64,000 nt of DNA. It comes from Ephemerocybe angulata (Eukaryota; Basidiomycota; Agaricomycetes; Agaricales; Psathyrellaceae). Positions 10,658 to 25,249 of this stretch are shown piece by piece (position 1 is the stretch's first letter; every line of letters begins with the position of its first letter). Location of the stretch: assembly GCA_013368325.1 (NCBI GenBank), contig JAACJK010000117.1, positions 1 to 64,000 on the forward strand, read 5' to 3'. Position numbers and translations under genes: made by a program. The notes beneath the pieces were generated by a model. It searched no databases and was not told where the DNA came from. It worked only from the letters and a program-made list of their open reading frames with translations.

Positions 10658-13530
10658 GAATAGTAGAACATTCGCGTTCAACTACCCAACCGTCCCTCGT
10701 CTCCAGCCCCTTTCTCAGCCACGTAACGACCACGTTGTATTGCACGTCTGAGTGCCGTAGACCGTCACTCCACCAAATAAAGATCGTTTCCTTAACGTCG
10801 TGTAAAGTTTACCCCTCGAAAAAGATGAAGAGCGAGGCATCGAACACAAGCCTCAGCGCTAAGACGGGCGCTTAAAGACCCAATTGGTGCCGGTCGAGCA
10901 GAATTCAAGTATAAATAAATAAATAGAAAATTCAAGTACAAGTACAACCACCTGGCTAACACGCACGAAAGTTAAATCACATAAGATACCAACATAAAAT
11001 ACAAGGTGAAACAGCGAAAACATGAGAGGTCTCTACCAAAGCACGAGCGCTAAAACGTTATGGCGTCTAAAGCCCATTGCCAAAGCCTTGGAGGAATTCA
11101 CTTCCGAACACGAAGTTTTCTCCGATTCCGACTCTCATATCTCCTCCTATCCCGAACCCGTTCCCGCCCCAAAAATCGTCGCCGAGGTCAAAAGCGGTTC
11201 CATCGCCAAAGGCGTCGCCTGACAACGGCAGACTGCGTAAAGAGCAAACGAGCATCATGAGCACACTGATACACCTAAACGCATATCAAATTAGGCAGAC
11301 GTACGTCGTGTTCCCAACGTTTTGACCCATGATGGCTGGCCAATCATGGCCGCCATAGGAAGCCAAGTCGAGCGAATCCTCTGCAGGAAAACTACAGAGA
11401 TAAAACAGGGAAATATGAGGGTCTAATGTTGTATAACGCAGAGAGGAGAATATATGCTGACCTGAGAGAACCTGTGGGAAACGACGGGGAATAAAGGCTC
11501 CCAAACTGATTTAGGAATGCGAACGAGTCTTCATACATTGACCCGAGGCCCCCGTCAGTGGGTTGCGAGCTAGGGTCCGGTACGGCAGGCTCCTGAGGGC
11601 AAACAGACGAGCTGTTTCCCTGGGTAGTCTCCGCCAACGCGTCCGTGTTGCTGCTATACCGCCCAGGACGTAAGGTTAAGTACCCACTCCCCCTCTTCGA
11701 CCTTTCTCGTCTGCGACCTTCAGAAACCATATGCACACGTGCTGTAGCCCGTGCGCGGCCCCCGGCTGAGCCTGGAGGAGGGTGGCGAGAGGAACGGTTG
11801 GTCGGCCGGCGAGATCCGTTCGAAGGGGGCGGAGCATCCACCAATGGGAAGAGCGAACCTGAAAACGCATCACCCTTTGGAGGCTCAACGCCGACAAGCG
11901 CACCACTGATAGAAGGAAGCGACCCGGGGCGGACACACTGTAGATATGCGAGCATCAGTTACGGGGCAGACACCGTGAATGGCACAATAAGCTCCAGAAC
12001 GAAAAAATAAAAAAAAAAAAAAACTCGCCTGCAATCCAGCATCAGAACAAAACGTGCACACCTCGGCTTTGGCGCCTCCAGGACACTATCGAGCATCGCG
12101 ATTAGAAAACGCGACGAATAAACGAACAAAGGGGAGTGACTTGCCGGGACGTGCGCATTTTGGCAGTTGCTACAGCCTGTGTGACGCCAACGTAGAAAGT
12201 TCTGGCGCAGGACGGCTGTGAGCTGAGCTTCCATGGCTTGGATCTGGTCGACCTGCACGGGCTGCAGAGCGTGCAACGTGAACCTTCACGATGCACACAG
12301 GTAAGATTGTCTGATCTCTCTAGCAGGAATCCAGGAACACGCACGAACAAAGGGCTCGTACAGCCCCAACCTTCATCACATCGTCGTCCGAGTCGTCACC
12401 CTTCTCCTCGTCCGAGTCGTCACCCTTCGCCTTGTCGTCCGACGAGGGCAAAGTTCCCGTCACCTTAGGCATCTCCAACTAATGTGCACACACGCGCTGG
12501 ACCTTAGGATTGGCACGAATCAACTGAATACGAGCAAAAAGAATTCGGATGATCGCAAGGGGGGGAGATGGGTTAAAAGGGAGAAGTGGGGATCAGAAAG
12601 CGGTTGTATCGACGAGCCTATAACCAAGAAGGCAGCCTGGATCTGGTGGGACCGCGGAGCTGATAGAAGCGACAAAGGTAGGTAGGTCACCTGTCAATGT
12701 CGTATTCAACCTGCATTGCAGAGCTTGAATTTCGTTGCGGCGAACACCGACAAGCGACGAGTCGGGACCGTGTTATTGCACACGAACTGTGTGTCACCGA
12801 GATAGGAGGCAAACAGACGATATCTCTGTTAGCGGGTAGCAATGCGATGTGAGTAGATGCAGGTTATAGAAAACTAGCCGGCGGTGCGTTATTGGAAAAG
12901 AAGCGCGGAATTGGGCGAAAACAAACTTTGATCGGCGCCGCAGTTTATATTAGGAAGATGTACAGCGTCGACCACCGAGCACGGAGCGGAGTCAATCGGA
13001 CAGAGAATCTAGTACATACGATAGATAAACCTCGATTTGGAACGCCCCGTTCACGGTCGCATCGGAGGAGGATGTTGGGCGCTCCTCCCCATAATTGAAG
13101 CCCTGTGGTATTGTTTTTTTGGTGAGCACAGGTCCCTTTCACTCGCGACAATCACACCTTTTCACATGGTTAGTCCCCCTCCCGCTCAGCATCGCACCCC
13201 TCCCTTCGAGGGGGGGCCCAGCCATGCTTCGGTGAGGCTCACACTGTCCCCCGATGCAAGACAGCTTCGCCATACATAGGACCCACTGCCAGGCTCCTTG
13301 CCGATCACCACAGCTCGGCCCAAATACCTCAAATTACATAGTCGTAGCATCTCTGTGGCGGGAGGGGCGGGCACTGGACTCGGAAACGGGACATGGCGCG
13401 CCAATGATGCGGCCGCAATGTCACGCGTAACGGGTCACGGTACTTTTCCGGCACCTGTATCGTCTCTCAATCGGGACATAGAGTCCCTTATTAACACCGC
13501 ACACACACGCAGTCTGAACCGATGGGGCAC
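10658..13530. other. Long stretch without a convincing gene
   Basis: It holds short frames only. The longest, 11392-11955 minus (187 codons), is rich in Ser, Pro and Arg and resembles nothing I know. An A-rich run lies at 12000-12024 (aaaaaataaaa then 15 A). A short minus-strand ATG frame at about 12472-12316 begins MPKVTGTLPSSDD and continues with acidic DDSDEEKGDDSD repeats, encoded by a degenerate 24-bp tandem repeat near 12381-12440. None is supported by splicing or homology. Confidence 0.35.
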
Positions 13531-13948
13531 GAAGCGCGAGGAGGCTGTTGGTGAAGGAGGAGAGGAGGAGGAGGTGGAGGACCCCGTTATCCAGATCACC
13601 CGTGCGCACTTCAAGAACGCCATGTAACACGCTCATCGCTCGGTGCAGGGATGCCGCCATCAGACGCTAGAAATGTTCGCTCAGGTTTCGTCTTTGTGTT
13701 TTTGTTTCGACTTATAACAGGTACTAATTGGCCTTCCAGAACTTCCCACAGTAGTGCGGCTTTGGCAATAACTTCAAGTTCCCCGACTCCATCAAGGGCT
13801 ATGGCTCCGGTATACATAATACCTGCCGTTACCCGGAACACAGGGTTCTCTGAGGACGACCTATTTGGAATCACTGGTTTGCATCAATACCTGTAACATA
13901 CATATATCCTACGGTTCGCGCATTGTAGTCTCAAATATTAGATTTCTT
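13531..13948 (+). pseudogene. CDC48/p97 C-terminal fragment, degraded copy
   Basis: This stretch parallels the 3' end of the CDC48 copy at 24010-24490: the acidic EEEEVEDPVIQITRAHF block, the SVQ..EMFAQ exon end, an intron-like GTTTCGTC..CCTTCCAG, the NNF-KFPDS block and even the 3' flank (acctgtaacatacatatatcctacggttcgcgc). In-frame stops (TAA right after AHFKNAM) and indels make it a pseudogene. It is clearly more diverged than the copy at 24 kb. Confidence 0.85.
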
Positions 13949-14356
13949 CTCGGAGGCCGTGTGCTCTATAGCCATGGCAGAGGCTGAAGTCGTGCGTCGT
14001 GCGAGCAAAATAAGTACGCCAGGGGTTCTCCCCACGCGCCACCCTAGGGGGCGGCATGCCTTGAATGGCGTGCATATCTCTTTCGGGATGTGTGTTGCCG
14101 TCCTTTGAAGCTCACACACACATACACATGTTCAAGGCTGCACTCTGGGAATTGATGGTCACACCGAGAAACACCGAAAACCGACACTCACGACCACTAG
14201 TACGTCTCGCAGAGAAACAAAAATAATATAAAGACAAAGAGTCCGTGGAAATTTCATCCATCTAGACCACTAAAACGTCAGGAACATAGAAGGTTATATC
14301 GTGTCGATTATCGTTTCAATGCTAGACAACGACAGGGGCGACTCGGACGTCAACTC
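13949..14356. other. Intergenic stretch, no gene seen
   Basis: Sequence between the CDC48 remnant and the LRR-like gene on the minus strand. It has only short frames, and an AT-rich part at 14215-14240. Confidence 0.35.
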
Positions 14357-15647
14357 TCAGACGACTACCCAATCCACGCCCACAGGTTGCGGGACCCTGT
14401 TCAAAGACGACTCTACGAAACGGTCGAGTTCCAACTGCTCTCCAAATATCGATGTCCACCCGTCGGCATGCCGTTCCACGTCCGGGTACTTGAACACCTT
14501 TCGAACGAAGTAACCGTAGCCCCCAACCTCCCAAAACTCTCTACCCATACCTATGCGAGTCAAATACGCATGAATCACAGATATTCGGGAGAGCAAAGCG
14601 GCCATATCGTCTTTGGAAAGACCTTCACAAGCGAAGGTAGTCCCCCACCTCGGAATACGGTAAGGGTAGAGGCGGTTTAGGACCAGGACGCGCAATTTTC
14701 GCCAAGGCAGCGATGGGACCGTGAAGCAGTCGAGCACAGCCTAAAACAATGATTCAAGTCAAATAAGCCCTTGCTAAGGTACAACAAACCCTTACCCTGA
14801 TGTCCAGCTGCTTTTGTTCCAGCGAAAAATTGCGTAAGTTGGGGTACGCATGCCTAACGAGCGGAAGGGCGAGTCCAATATCGAGGGATTTTCCAAGCTT
14901 TAAGCTTAAGGTCTCGAGGGTGTCTCCGAGTACAGTGTTCTCTGACGCCGAAAGGAAATTGGCCAGGTCGTCATGGTCCAAAAAATGCGCGACATCCAAC
15001 GACACCAACTGGCGGTGGTACGCAATGTCAAGCAGAGCCGGGGATCCCGTCAATCGGAGGTAACCGAGGTGAGGTACGGTCAACGATGAAGATGGACTCC
15101 CCGACGCCATATCGCCGATGACGAGTGCTGGATGTACGCGGCTTCGAACCATCCCATTTTTCTTCATCCTCTCCATTAAATGGATAGCGTCAAGGGGATT
15201 CGCATCCAACCAGAGCGCCTTCAAGTTTGACAGGCGCGGTAAGACATCGGCGAGGAGCGCAGTGTTGAGATGCAGGTCGGAATCCGCCCACCCTCTGAAC
15301 CATACACGTTGCACCAACGCACAACAGCGACGGGATGTTGTGGACCCTGATAAAAGCGCAGCCATAAGCCTCCTCCCCTGCGCGCCCGAGAGGATCAAAG
15401 AGGAGTACCGAACGTGCTCCCCGACATCCACTGTGCGCCTGCAGGCGAGCATAAACCGCGTGAGGGCTACAGGGGCCGAAGCGAGGAGCGCGGCTACGAT
15501 GGTCAGAGTTTCATTTGCTAAGGACAGTAACGAAGCGTCCCCCGACGACTCGCGTCGATCAACAGATGAAGCTTCCATCAGGTGAATGCGAGGGGAAGGA
15601 AACTGTCGAGAGGATGCGTCCGTAATAGCAAGAAAGGAGGACGCCAA
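14357..15647 (-). CDS. F-box/LRR-like protein, basidiomycete type
   Basis: Two blocks (15647-14796 and 14740-14357 on the minus strand) are joined by an intron at 14741-14795 (GTAAGG..TTTTAG). The first has an F-box-like start (LANETLTIVAALLASAPVALTRFMLACRR), then leucine-rich segments (LPRLSNLKALWLDANPL, VPHLGYLRLTGSPALLDI, RQLVSLDVAHFL, AYPNLRNFSLEQKQ). The second continues with LPWRKLRVLVLNRL and ends with a WTSIFGEQL-type region. Such proteins are very numerous in mushrooms and are thought to be adaptor-like. The substrate is unknown. The stop position beyond 14357 and the exact start are less certain than the core. Confidence 0.6.
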
Positions 15648-16319
15648 TGAAAGAAGGAGTCTGCAACCTCGACCCTTTTGTATGCACAGAAGGCCACCTG
15701 GTCGCTGTCACGATTCACCCCACCTCAGTACCTAAGATACGCACCCATAAAATCCGAATCAATAGGAGGGTATATACTCGTTATGGTTGGATTCACATCT
15801 AAAGTATTCCAAGATCGCGCCGAATGCACTGTGAAAATTATAGGTTAACATCTTATCACCAGGAGAGGTAATTTTAAAGGTAGAGAGGGACTTTACGAGA
15901 GTAGAGCATACGATCTACGCGCTCAAGATCCATCAGCACCATCGTAAACAAGGTAAGAACCTTTGAGGTTCGCGTAGTATGGTATGCATCCACGGATCCC
16001 CATCCAAAAGCCACGTGGGCCTCGATACATAAGGTGCTCACCTGTAGCCAAACCGGCTGCTTATAAAAAGACGGTAAAAAGGTTGAAAGTAGATCGCAGC
16101 ACCCCCGGGTTTCATCCGTCGCCATATCCTCAGCCTTCAGGAAAGGAACGAAAGAGAACCAGTCTACGATGGAACCTCTTAAACAAGAAAATTGGAATAC
16201 AACGGCCGGTGGCAACGCTTATCAAGGAGCTGCCAGGTGAGACTCATGTACCTTGAAACGACTATCAAAAACTGACCAGCATAACCACCCTCCTCCCCAC
16301 CTCCGATATTCGATACGCA
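15648..16319. other. Stretch with one doubtful minus-strand ORF
   Basis: The 113-codon frame at 16215-15874 (starts MPPAVVFQFSCLRG) has no recognised family. It contains a perfect splice-donor look-alike (CAG GTGAGC) and may be part of a spliced gene. A CAGTACCTAAG motif (15726-15736) and a TATATA stretch near 15771 lie upstream of the 14357-15647 gene. Confidence 0.3.
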
Positions 16320-16958
16320 ATGCTACGTAGAAATGGCGTCGATAATGCTAGCAGCAGCCTCGATTCCTATGACGAGAACACCCACGAACGCAGAGGTGAG
16401 TCGGTCAATAGCACGGTCGGTAGAAATACGGGCACTGACCACTTCGCAGATGAAAAGCGTCGTCCTCTCGCAACAATAACCAATGTGCCCGACCGCATCG
16501 CCCCCGAGAATGCTTCGCAAAGAGATCTGGAAAACGGCGTCATAGACATGAGGATAATATCTTCGGATCCCAACACCGCAGAGATGGAGGAAGCCTCTGG
16601 TCCTGTCACCTTTCACCCGGTTGACATGCTCTTAGGAGCCGCAGACTGCGATGTCGAAGGAATCGCCTACCTGGCGAGATTGGTGGAGGGGTCCTCGCTT
16701 GTCAAAGGAATGGGAGTTGAGGACGACGATATTGTAAAAAGCCTCTTGCTCTCGAGCACACGAGGAGGGCCCATACACGGTAAGAATCGTGCCAGTCCAC
16801 AACTGGAGAGAACCAACCGCGCCTCACACGCAGCGGGAAAGTACGAATCGAAGAGGGCATCCAAGAAACGAACCTCTAAACCGCGCAAGCAACTCCCCAC
16901 ATCCGAGAGCCGCATGAAGGCAGCCTACAATCTTGCGAGGTCGAAGAAAGCCGAATAA
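16320..16958 (+). CDS. Hypothetical protein with basic C-terminus
   Basis: A single-exon frame of 212 codons. The N-terminal two thirds are acidic and low in hydrophobic residues. A short structured-looking block, FHPVDMLLGAADCDVEGIAY, sits in the middle. The last 60 residues are Lys/Arg-rich (KYESKRASKKRTSKPRKQ) and look like a nuclear localisation or nucleic-acid-binding tail. No family recognised. Confidence 0.45.
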   Translation: MLRRNGVDNASSSLDSYDENTHERRGESVNSTVGRNTGTDHFADEKRRPLATITNVPDRIAPENASQRDLENGVIDMRIISSDPNTAEMEEASGPVTFHPVDMLLGAADCDVEGIAYLARLVEGSSLVKGMGVEDDDIVKSLLLSSTRGGPIHGKNRASPQLERTNRASHAAGKYESKRASKKRTSKPRKQLPTSESRMKAAYNLARSKKAE

Positions 16959-17664
16959 GGAAACGAAGCCAGAGAGAGCTGAAGCATCGCGGAGCGAGAT
17001 GAGAGGAGCGGTCGTCTTCAGATCGGATAGCGTAGACAAATAGTGGAAAGAGATAGTCGCCCAAATATATGTACTTTGAATGCAGCGGCTTACAGATCCC
17101 GAAGTAAAGAGATCATGATGGAAGCTATGACGCATTGCCAATATCCGACTCAGAGCCAACTCGTACCTTATGACTTATCGTTTCGCCCACCTAAGAGCAG
17201 TCATCCAAGTAGAAGGCTCCTCCTGCTATACTCGTTCCATCTCAACTAAACAAAATCAGAGAGCCAGGACCTGCCAGTGGACGCGAAAACGAACCAGCAG
17301 TCCGTCACGCGACTGTGGGAAATGTCCTGACTCCCATGCGCCCTCTTTCTCTGACGAGTTGGGTTACAGATATGTTCTATGCTCAACCAATGCTCAACGA
17401 GTGCCAAAATGACGAGACATGATACCCAATCCGTAGGCGCATGTCACTTTCGCGCTAGCCTGAGAGCGGAACCGCATTCGAGAAGCTTTAGTCACAGTAT
17501 CAAAGGCAAACAGTCAGGGTATGCACCATACCTAGGTCACTATGCTACTTACCTTACGATTTCAGCTAATTCGCCAGAGATCAGGGTCCACACCTCTGTG
17601 TCGGGCGAATGGCAGGCACTTTATAATCCGAATCGCCGGCCCACGCTGGAAAGTCCAGACAACC
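16959..17664. other. Intergenic stretch, no gene seen
   Basis: Only short frames. A GCTACTTACCTTACG motif at 17545-17558 and a TTTATAATC at about 17620 precede the gene starting at 17665, so part of this is probably its promoter. Confidence 0.35.
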
Positions 17665-18688
17665 ATGCCCCTCGTTGTAGACCTGCAGCGTTTTGTAGGT
17701 GAGATACAGTGTATGAACTCCATATCCGATAAAAACGCTGACGAGTAGCAAGGTGAAGGAACCGGAGGTCTGGGGACTTCGGTTGATGCCCACGACGCCT
17801 TCCTTCGTTCACTCTCCCTCCGAGATTTGAAGAAGGTTAGCTCGCTCACCCCTTTGGCTCCGATCGTGCAACGGCACCTTCATGACAGAGTGGAGTCGAT
17901 GTGGAAGGCGTTCCATCTTCCGAGCTCGCCGTCCTTGGGCATGTTGAAAGACACAGGCAGCATCGTGTCAGGATCTGCCGCTCTAGACCTTATCTTGCCC
18001 GGTCTTCGAACCCCACGCGACCTGAACCTGTACTGCCCTGAAGGAGCGGCCAGCGCAGTACTAAGTTACCTTTTTTCCCACAAATTCATTCTTCAGGGAC
18101 CTCCTCTCGTTTGGAACTCGATGAAAGAGGGTCGATCGAACAACTGCTTCAACATCAATAACGGAGTCAAGTCTCTCCATCGTTTGAAGCACCTTGAGGA
18201 GTCGGCGTTGATAACAGTCGTAGAGTCGGTGTCCCTGTCACCGATCTTACCCATCCTGTTTTTTCACACCACGTTCACGATGAACTACTGCGACGACAAA
18301 GAGATAACGTGTCTCTATCCGAACCTGACTGCATGCTCCGTTGGTATGTAACGCATTGTCAGCATAACACCATCGAAACACTACACTAACTTCGATTGCT
18401 GTGCATAAAGGTCTAAACAACCGATCCGAAGACTATGACCGCCTGCACAAAACAGAGGCGACTCAGAAGTGGGAGCAACTGGGTATAGAATTGGTGTGGA
18501 ACTGTGATTCAAAGCATCGGCATTACTCGGAAAACACAACCGCCTTACCTTTCGCCGCAACCGGGAAATGCCAACGGCAGATCAGGACGCTGGACGACGC
18601 AATCACTCTCAGAATGGGGTTCACCGAAGAGAAGCGCATCTCATCGGATTTGAAAATAACGTGGAGCCTGGGCTATACGACTGGATGA
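17665..18688 (+). CDS. Nucleotidyltransferase-like family protein 2
   Basis: The probable first exon, ATG 17665 (MPLVVDLQRF), splices over about 17696-17754 to the main exon. That exon begins with an F-box-like helix (LRDLKKVSSLTPLAPIVQRHL) and continues IVSGSAALDLILPGLRTPRD, DLNLYCP, NNCFNINNGVKSLHRL and FFHTTFTMNYCDDKEI. A further intron (about 18343-18410, GTATGT..AAAG) leads to SEDYDRLHKTEATQKWEQLG. The motif G-S-x14-D-L-N has asparagine where active nucleotidyltransferases have Asp/Glu. The 3' end is uncertain: the frame stops at 18688, but another frame runs on to 18858, so a small intron or frameshift is possible. Confidence 0.55.
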
Positions 18689-18863
18689 CCAACAAGGTCG
18701 AGTACGTTGACACCCACGTGTCGATTACCACCCCCACGACTGGAACGAAGTACAGTACCTTGCGACACCACCGACGGGCGCTGGACTGGAAAACACACAG
18801 AGAGAACGACATAGAGTCAGACGGAGAGACAAGCGTTGCGAGGACCTCATTCCCCTAACTGTG

Positions 18864-19256
18864 GACATCAGCCGTCCCGAGGGTGTTATGTACATCCAAG
18901 CCCACCCGATAGACCAAGTCTGACGCGATTTACCTGTAATATATCATCAAATACTTAACGGACGATTCTATCCGCTATTGGGTTTGCGTCCAAAGCATCA
19001 GCTGCCTACCTCAAGGTGAAGACCTTGGCCTATGTTCCCAGTAGCGCGCCCCAAGGTCAGCAGCTCCAAGAGATAAGCATGTAAAGCTCACCTTTGTCCC
19101 AGGATGGTTCAGGAACAGTATATAAGGCACGTCGTATTTCGAATGGTCACCCATTTTCCAGCCAACCTTGCCAGGCTAGCGAAAGTCCGGCATACTCGAG
19201 GAATACAAACGGCGAGCACCCAGAACTGCATCGAATTGCATCAATGTATTTCCTGA
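18864..19256. promoter_or_regulatory. Spacer with TATA box before NTase-like gene 3
   Basis: TATATAAG at 19119-19126 lies about 140 bp before the first clear coding block. An ATG frame from 19143 (MVTHFPANLARLAK) runs in the same frame as the gene but meets TGA near 19254. It could be the first exon if an intron removes the stop. Confidence 0.35.
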
Positions 19257-20416
19257 GTGAGCACGGGTACAGGAGCTTCGCTTGCAGAAGCTAACAACAC
19301 AAACCCAGAGACGAAAAACGGCCCGTTCCCCCCTGAAATAGTCGACTACGTGCTGCAGTATCTGCCTCTGAGATCACTATCTGCGCTATCGACTTTACCT
19401 GACATGGACGGCATAGTCAAAGACCACCTCAAAAGGCGGTCATCTTCCGCCATCAACTCGTTCGGCTTGAAAGCAAAAGAAATATTAGCCATGATGGAGA
19501 AGACTGGGACAGTAATATCGGGGTCTGTCGCGCTGGAGGTGACCAACCCCGGCTCATGCACAGCTGAAGACCTCAATTTCTACTGCCCCCTTGGCGCAAC
19601 GCCAGCAGCAATAGACTCAATATGCCAACAGACTGGCTTCGTTCTAGACCACGAAAGGGAGTCTACCATGCTCGCGGGACGAACCCCCTTCAGTAAACTC
19701 AACGTCAACAACGGGGTGAAGCATGTATTAAGGTTCACTCACCAAGTCACGAAGAAACGAATAACTCTAATAGAGTCGTTATCACCATCCCCCCTCGTAC
19801 CTATACTATTCTTCCATCTCACTATCCTGATGAACTACATATCAGGCAGAGAAGCCGTGGCATTTTATCCAGAATTAACTGAAACACATACAGGTGCGCA
19901 TACACAAGGATTCTAGAGAGACTAAACCTGACTGACGCCCATGGCCTACCTCTGATAAATATGGCGCTACTTTTACCCACAGCACTGGTAAACCGCAGAG
20001 GCGATTTCGGAGCCATACACAAGCCAATGGAAATAATAAAATGGAAAGAACGAGGAGTGACTATTGTACACGATTGTCACGACCAACACCCAAACCGACC
20101 AGGCTCGTCTCCCAACGACAAACGCGGAATGTGCCAGTGGGCGTTCCGGCACTCCAGGGACGAGTGGTGCTCCTCGCTCGCCTTCGAACCTACGGACCCA
20201 AACTACAAGATGGGCCCCCCCTTATCGTGGCGCATAGGACACGTTTTCAGGGGCCTTCGCGGCGCCAAGGTATACGCACCAGCCGTGCATATCCTCCATG
20301 AAGCCTGGCATCTGCGGACCTTCAGACTCCTGGAAATATGGGTCGAGTACACCGCTCCAGTCGAAGACGTCACCGACCGACTGGGCCCTCAAGTATGGAG
20401 GAGGTCCTTCCCTTAG
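19257..20416 (+). CDS. Nucleotidyltransferase-like family protein 3, with F-box-like start
   Basis: The exons 19257-19893 and 19983-20416 join in phase (357 codons) across a GTGCGC..CCACAG intron. An F-box-like segment (FPPEIVDYVLQYLPLRSLSA) is followed by a helical part, then TVISGSVALEVTNPGSCTAE and DLNFYCP (G-S-x14-D-L-N), LNVNNGVKHVLRFTHQV, ILMNYISGREAVAFYPE and, in the second exon, RRGDFGAIHKPMEIIKWKER. The nucleotidyltransferase-type motif lacks its second acid. The upstream start was not fixed: 19257 is a GTG codon, so a leader exon is needed. Confidence 0.6.
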
Positions 20417-21062
20417 TCCAGAGAGAGAGAGAGGGACGGCCTGGTTGCAACCGGGCAGGTCCTGTAGCGCGTAAACTACAATCTCTTGTACCAATGTAGA
20501 ACCCTAATAAAGCCTATAAACGAAAGTTTTCCATCAGAAGATGTACCTAGTATCACATGTAAAATACAATTTACCTTCAAAGCAAACGATTCGTACATAC
20601 ATTGGAGCCATCTCGCATATAAAGAGCGCGCTACTCGGACCGGGCGCTAACTCGATCAAAGGCGCTTAAAGTCATGACAGGTTATAGGTCTACTCCCGCC
20701 TCTCTGTAGTATGGATAGATCGGCGGACCTCCTATCGGAGGTATCGGAGGAAAAGGAGGAACACGACCAGGGCCACCACCGCACCGGCAATTGAACTGAA
20801 AACAAGAAAAGGCGACTCGGACTTTGAGTCGACTGAAGGTGGTGCCGAACGGCAAGAGTGGGAAAGTATTTGAAACTCCGGGCAGAGCCCACGGTTCCGC
20901 CGCCCACATCAACATTGGTCAACCCACTGCACAGCAGGAGGTAGGGATCGTAGGACGGTAAGTCCTAGTGTACTCATATTTTCCCCGTTTTCTTTAAGTC
21001 ACGTCACTGGGCTTCCTTCACAGTGAGCGGAGTAAGATCCACGCCTCCCAATCCCAGCGTCG
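20417..21062. other. Intergenic stretch with a promoter-like 12-mer
   Basis: No gene seen. ATATAAAGAGCG at 20617-20628 is identical to the element before the gene at 9927, but no recognisable gene follows it. It may be the leftover promoter of a lost family member. Confidence 0.3.
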
Positions 21063-24387
<3,325 letters not shown>

Positions 24388-25249
24388 GGGTGTTTTGGAA
24401 TATCTGTCGTTCTGCTTTCTTTTTCTACTGTTTTGCATCATACCTGTAACATATATCCTACGGTTCGCGCATTGTAGTCTCAAATAGGTATTAGATTTCT
24501 CTACCACCAGACAGATACTCCACGACGAGTCTGAATCAGAGGTTTTTGGCAACACCTGTAAGTGGGACGTGCATGAGGAGCGAAGACGGCGGTCAGAAGG
24601 CCGTAGCCAAACAAGAAATAAACAATTCGGCACACGGGCTGCCGAGCCTCTAATCTAATCTACGGGGAGATAAGGGTGATCAGGAGACTGGATCGTTACA
24701 TCATCATTCCTCGCCATTGCAGGCGCTGCGTGCAGCAACTCCGCTCTTGACTTTACACTCTACACCCTCCTCGCCCAGATCTTCGGACACCGCCAACAAT
24801 ACGGATATTCTGAGATGATGGCGAGCGAGGAGAAGAAACATGCCACTATAATACCGGGTATCCAAGCTTGAAGGAGAAGGACAAGGAGAAGTTAGATAAG
24901 AGGGGTAAGGGTAGGCCGGGGATGGTTCCGTGGACGCTGAGTGCTGCTGCGCTGAAAAGTAACCTGGGGAATCCGGTCGTGAGCGTGTAGTTCCTGCCTG
25001 CGTGTGTGTCGACGAAGAGGAGGTTGCAGACGCTGGCAGCTGCGTGATTACGACGCGTTCCTGGTCCTGGTTGTTTCTTTGGTGCGTGTTGGGTTTCTAG
25101 TGGTGCTTTGGAGTGTTGCTGACAATACTACTGGATCTTACCTTCATTATCGTTGATTAACACTCGGAATAACCAATGGACGACGAACGCAATGGTATAT
25201 ATATGTGCAGTCGTCCCCACCTCACGCGGCGGCCTGTCCTCTCGGTGTA
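24388..25249. other. Stretch without a recognised gene
   Basis: The first 100 bp are CDC48 3' flank (shared with 13.9 kb). At about 24760-24990 a plus-strand frame with one stop reads FTLYTLLAQIFGHRQQYGYS and, after the stop, KGRPGMVPWTLSAAALKS. It looks like a broken exon of a host gene, which I cannot name. Confidence 0.35.

Noticed and set aside
11392..11955. 187-codon minus-strand ORF as a gene
   Set aside because: Low-complexity Ser/Pro/Arg composition, no family, no linked exons; kept only as a note in the gene-free stretch.
12000..12024. Poly(A) run as the tail of a retrotransposed copy
   Set aside because: No recognisable coding sequence or target-site duplication lies on either side.
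16033..16042. AGGTGCTCACCT as a further member of the shared promoter motif
   Set aside because: On the minus strand it reads CAG GTGAGC inside an open frame and is better explained as a splice donor or coding sequence.
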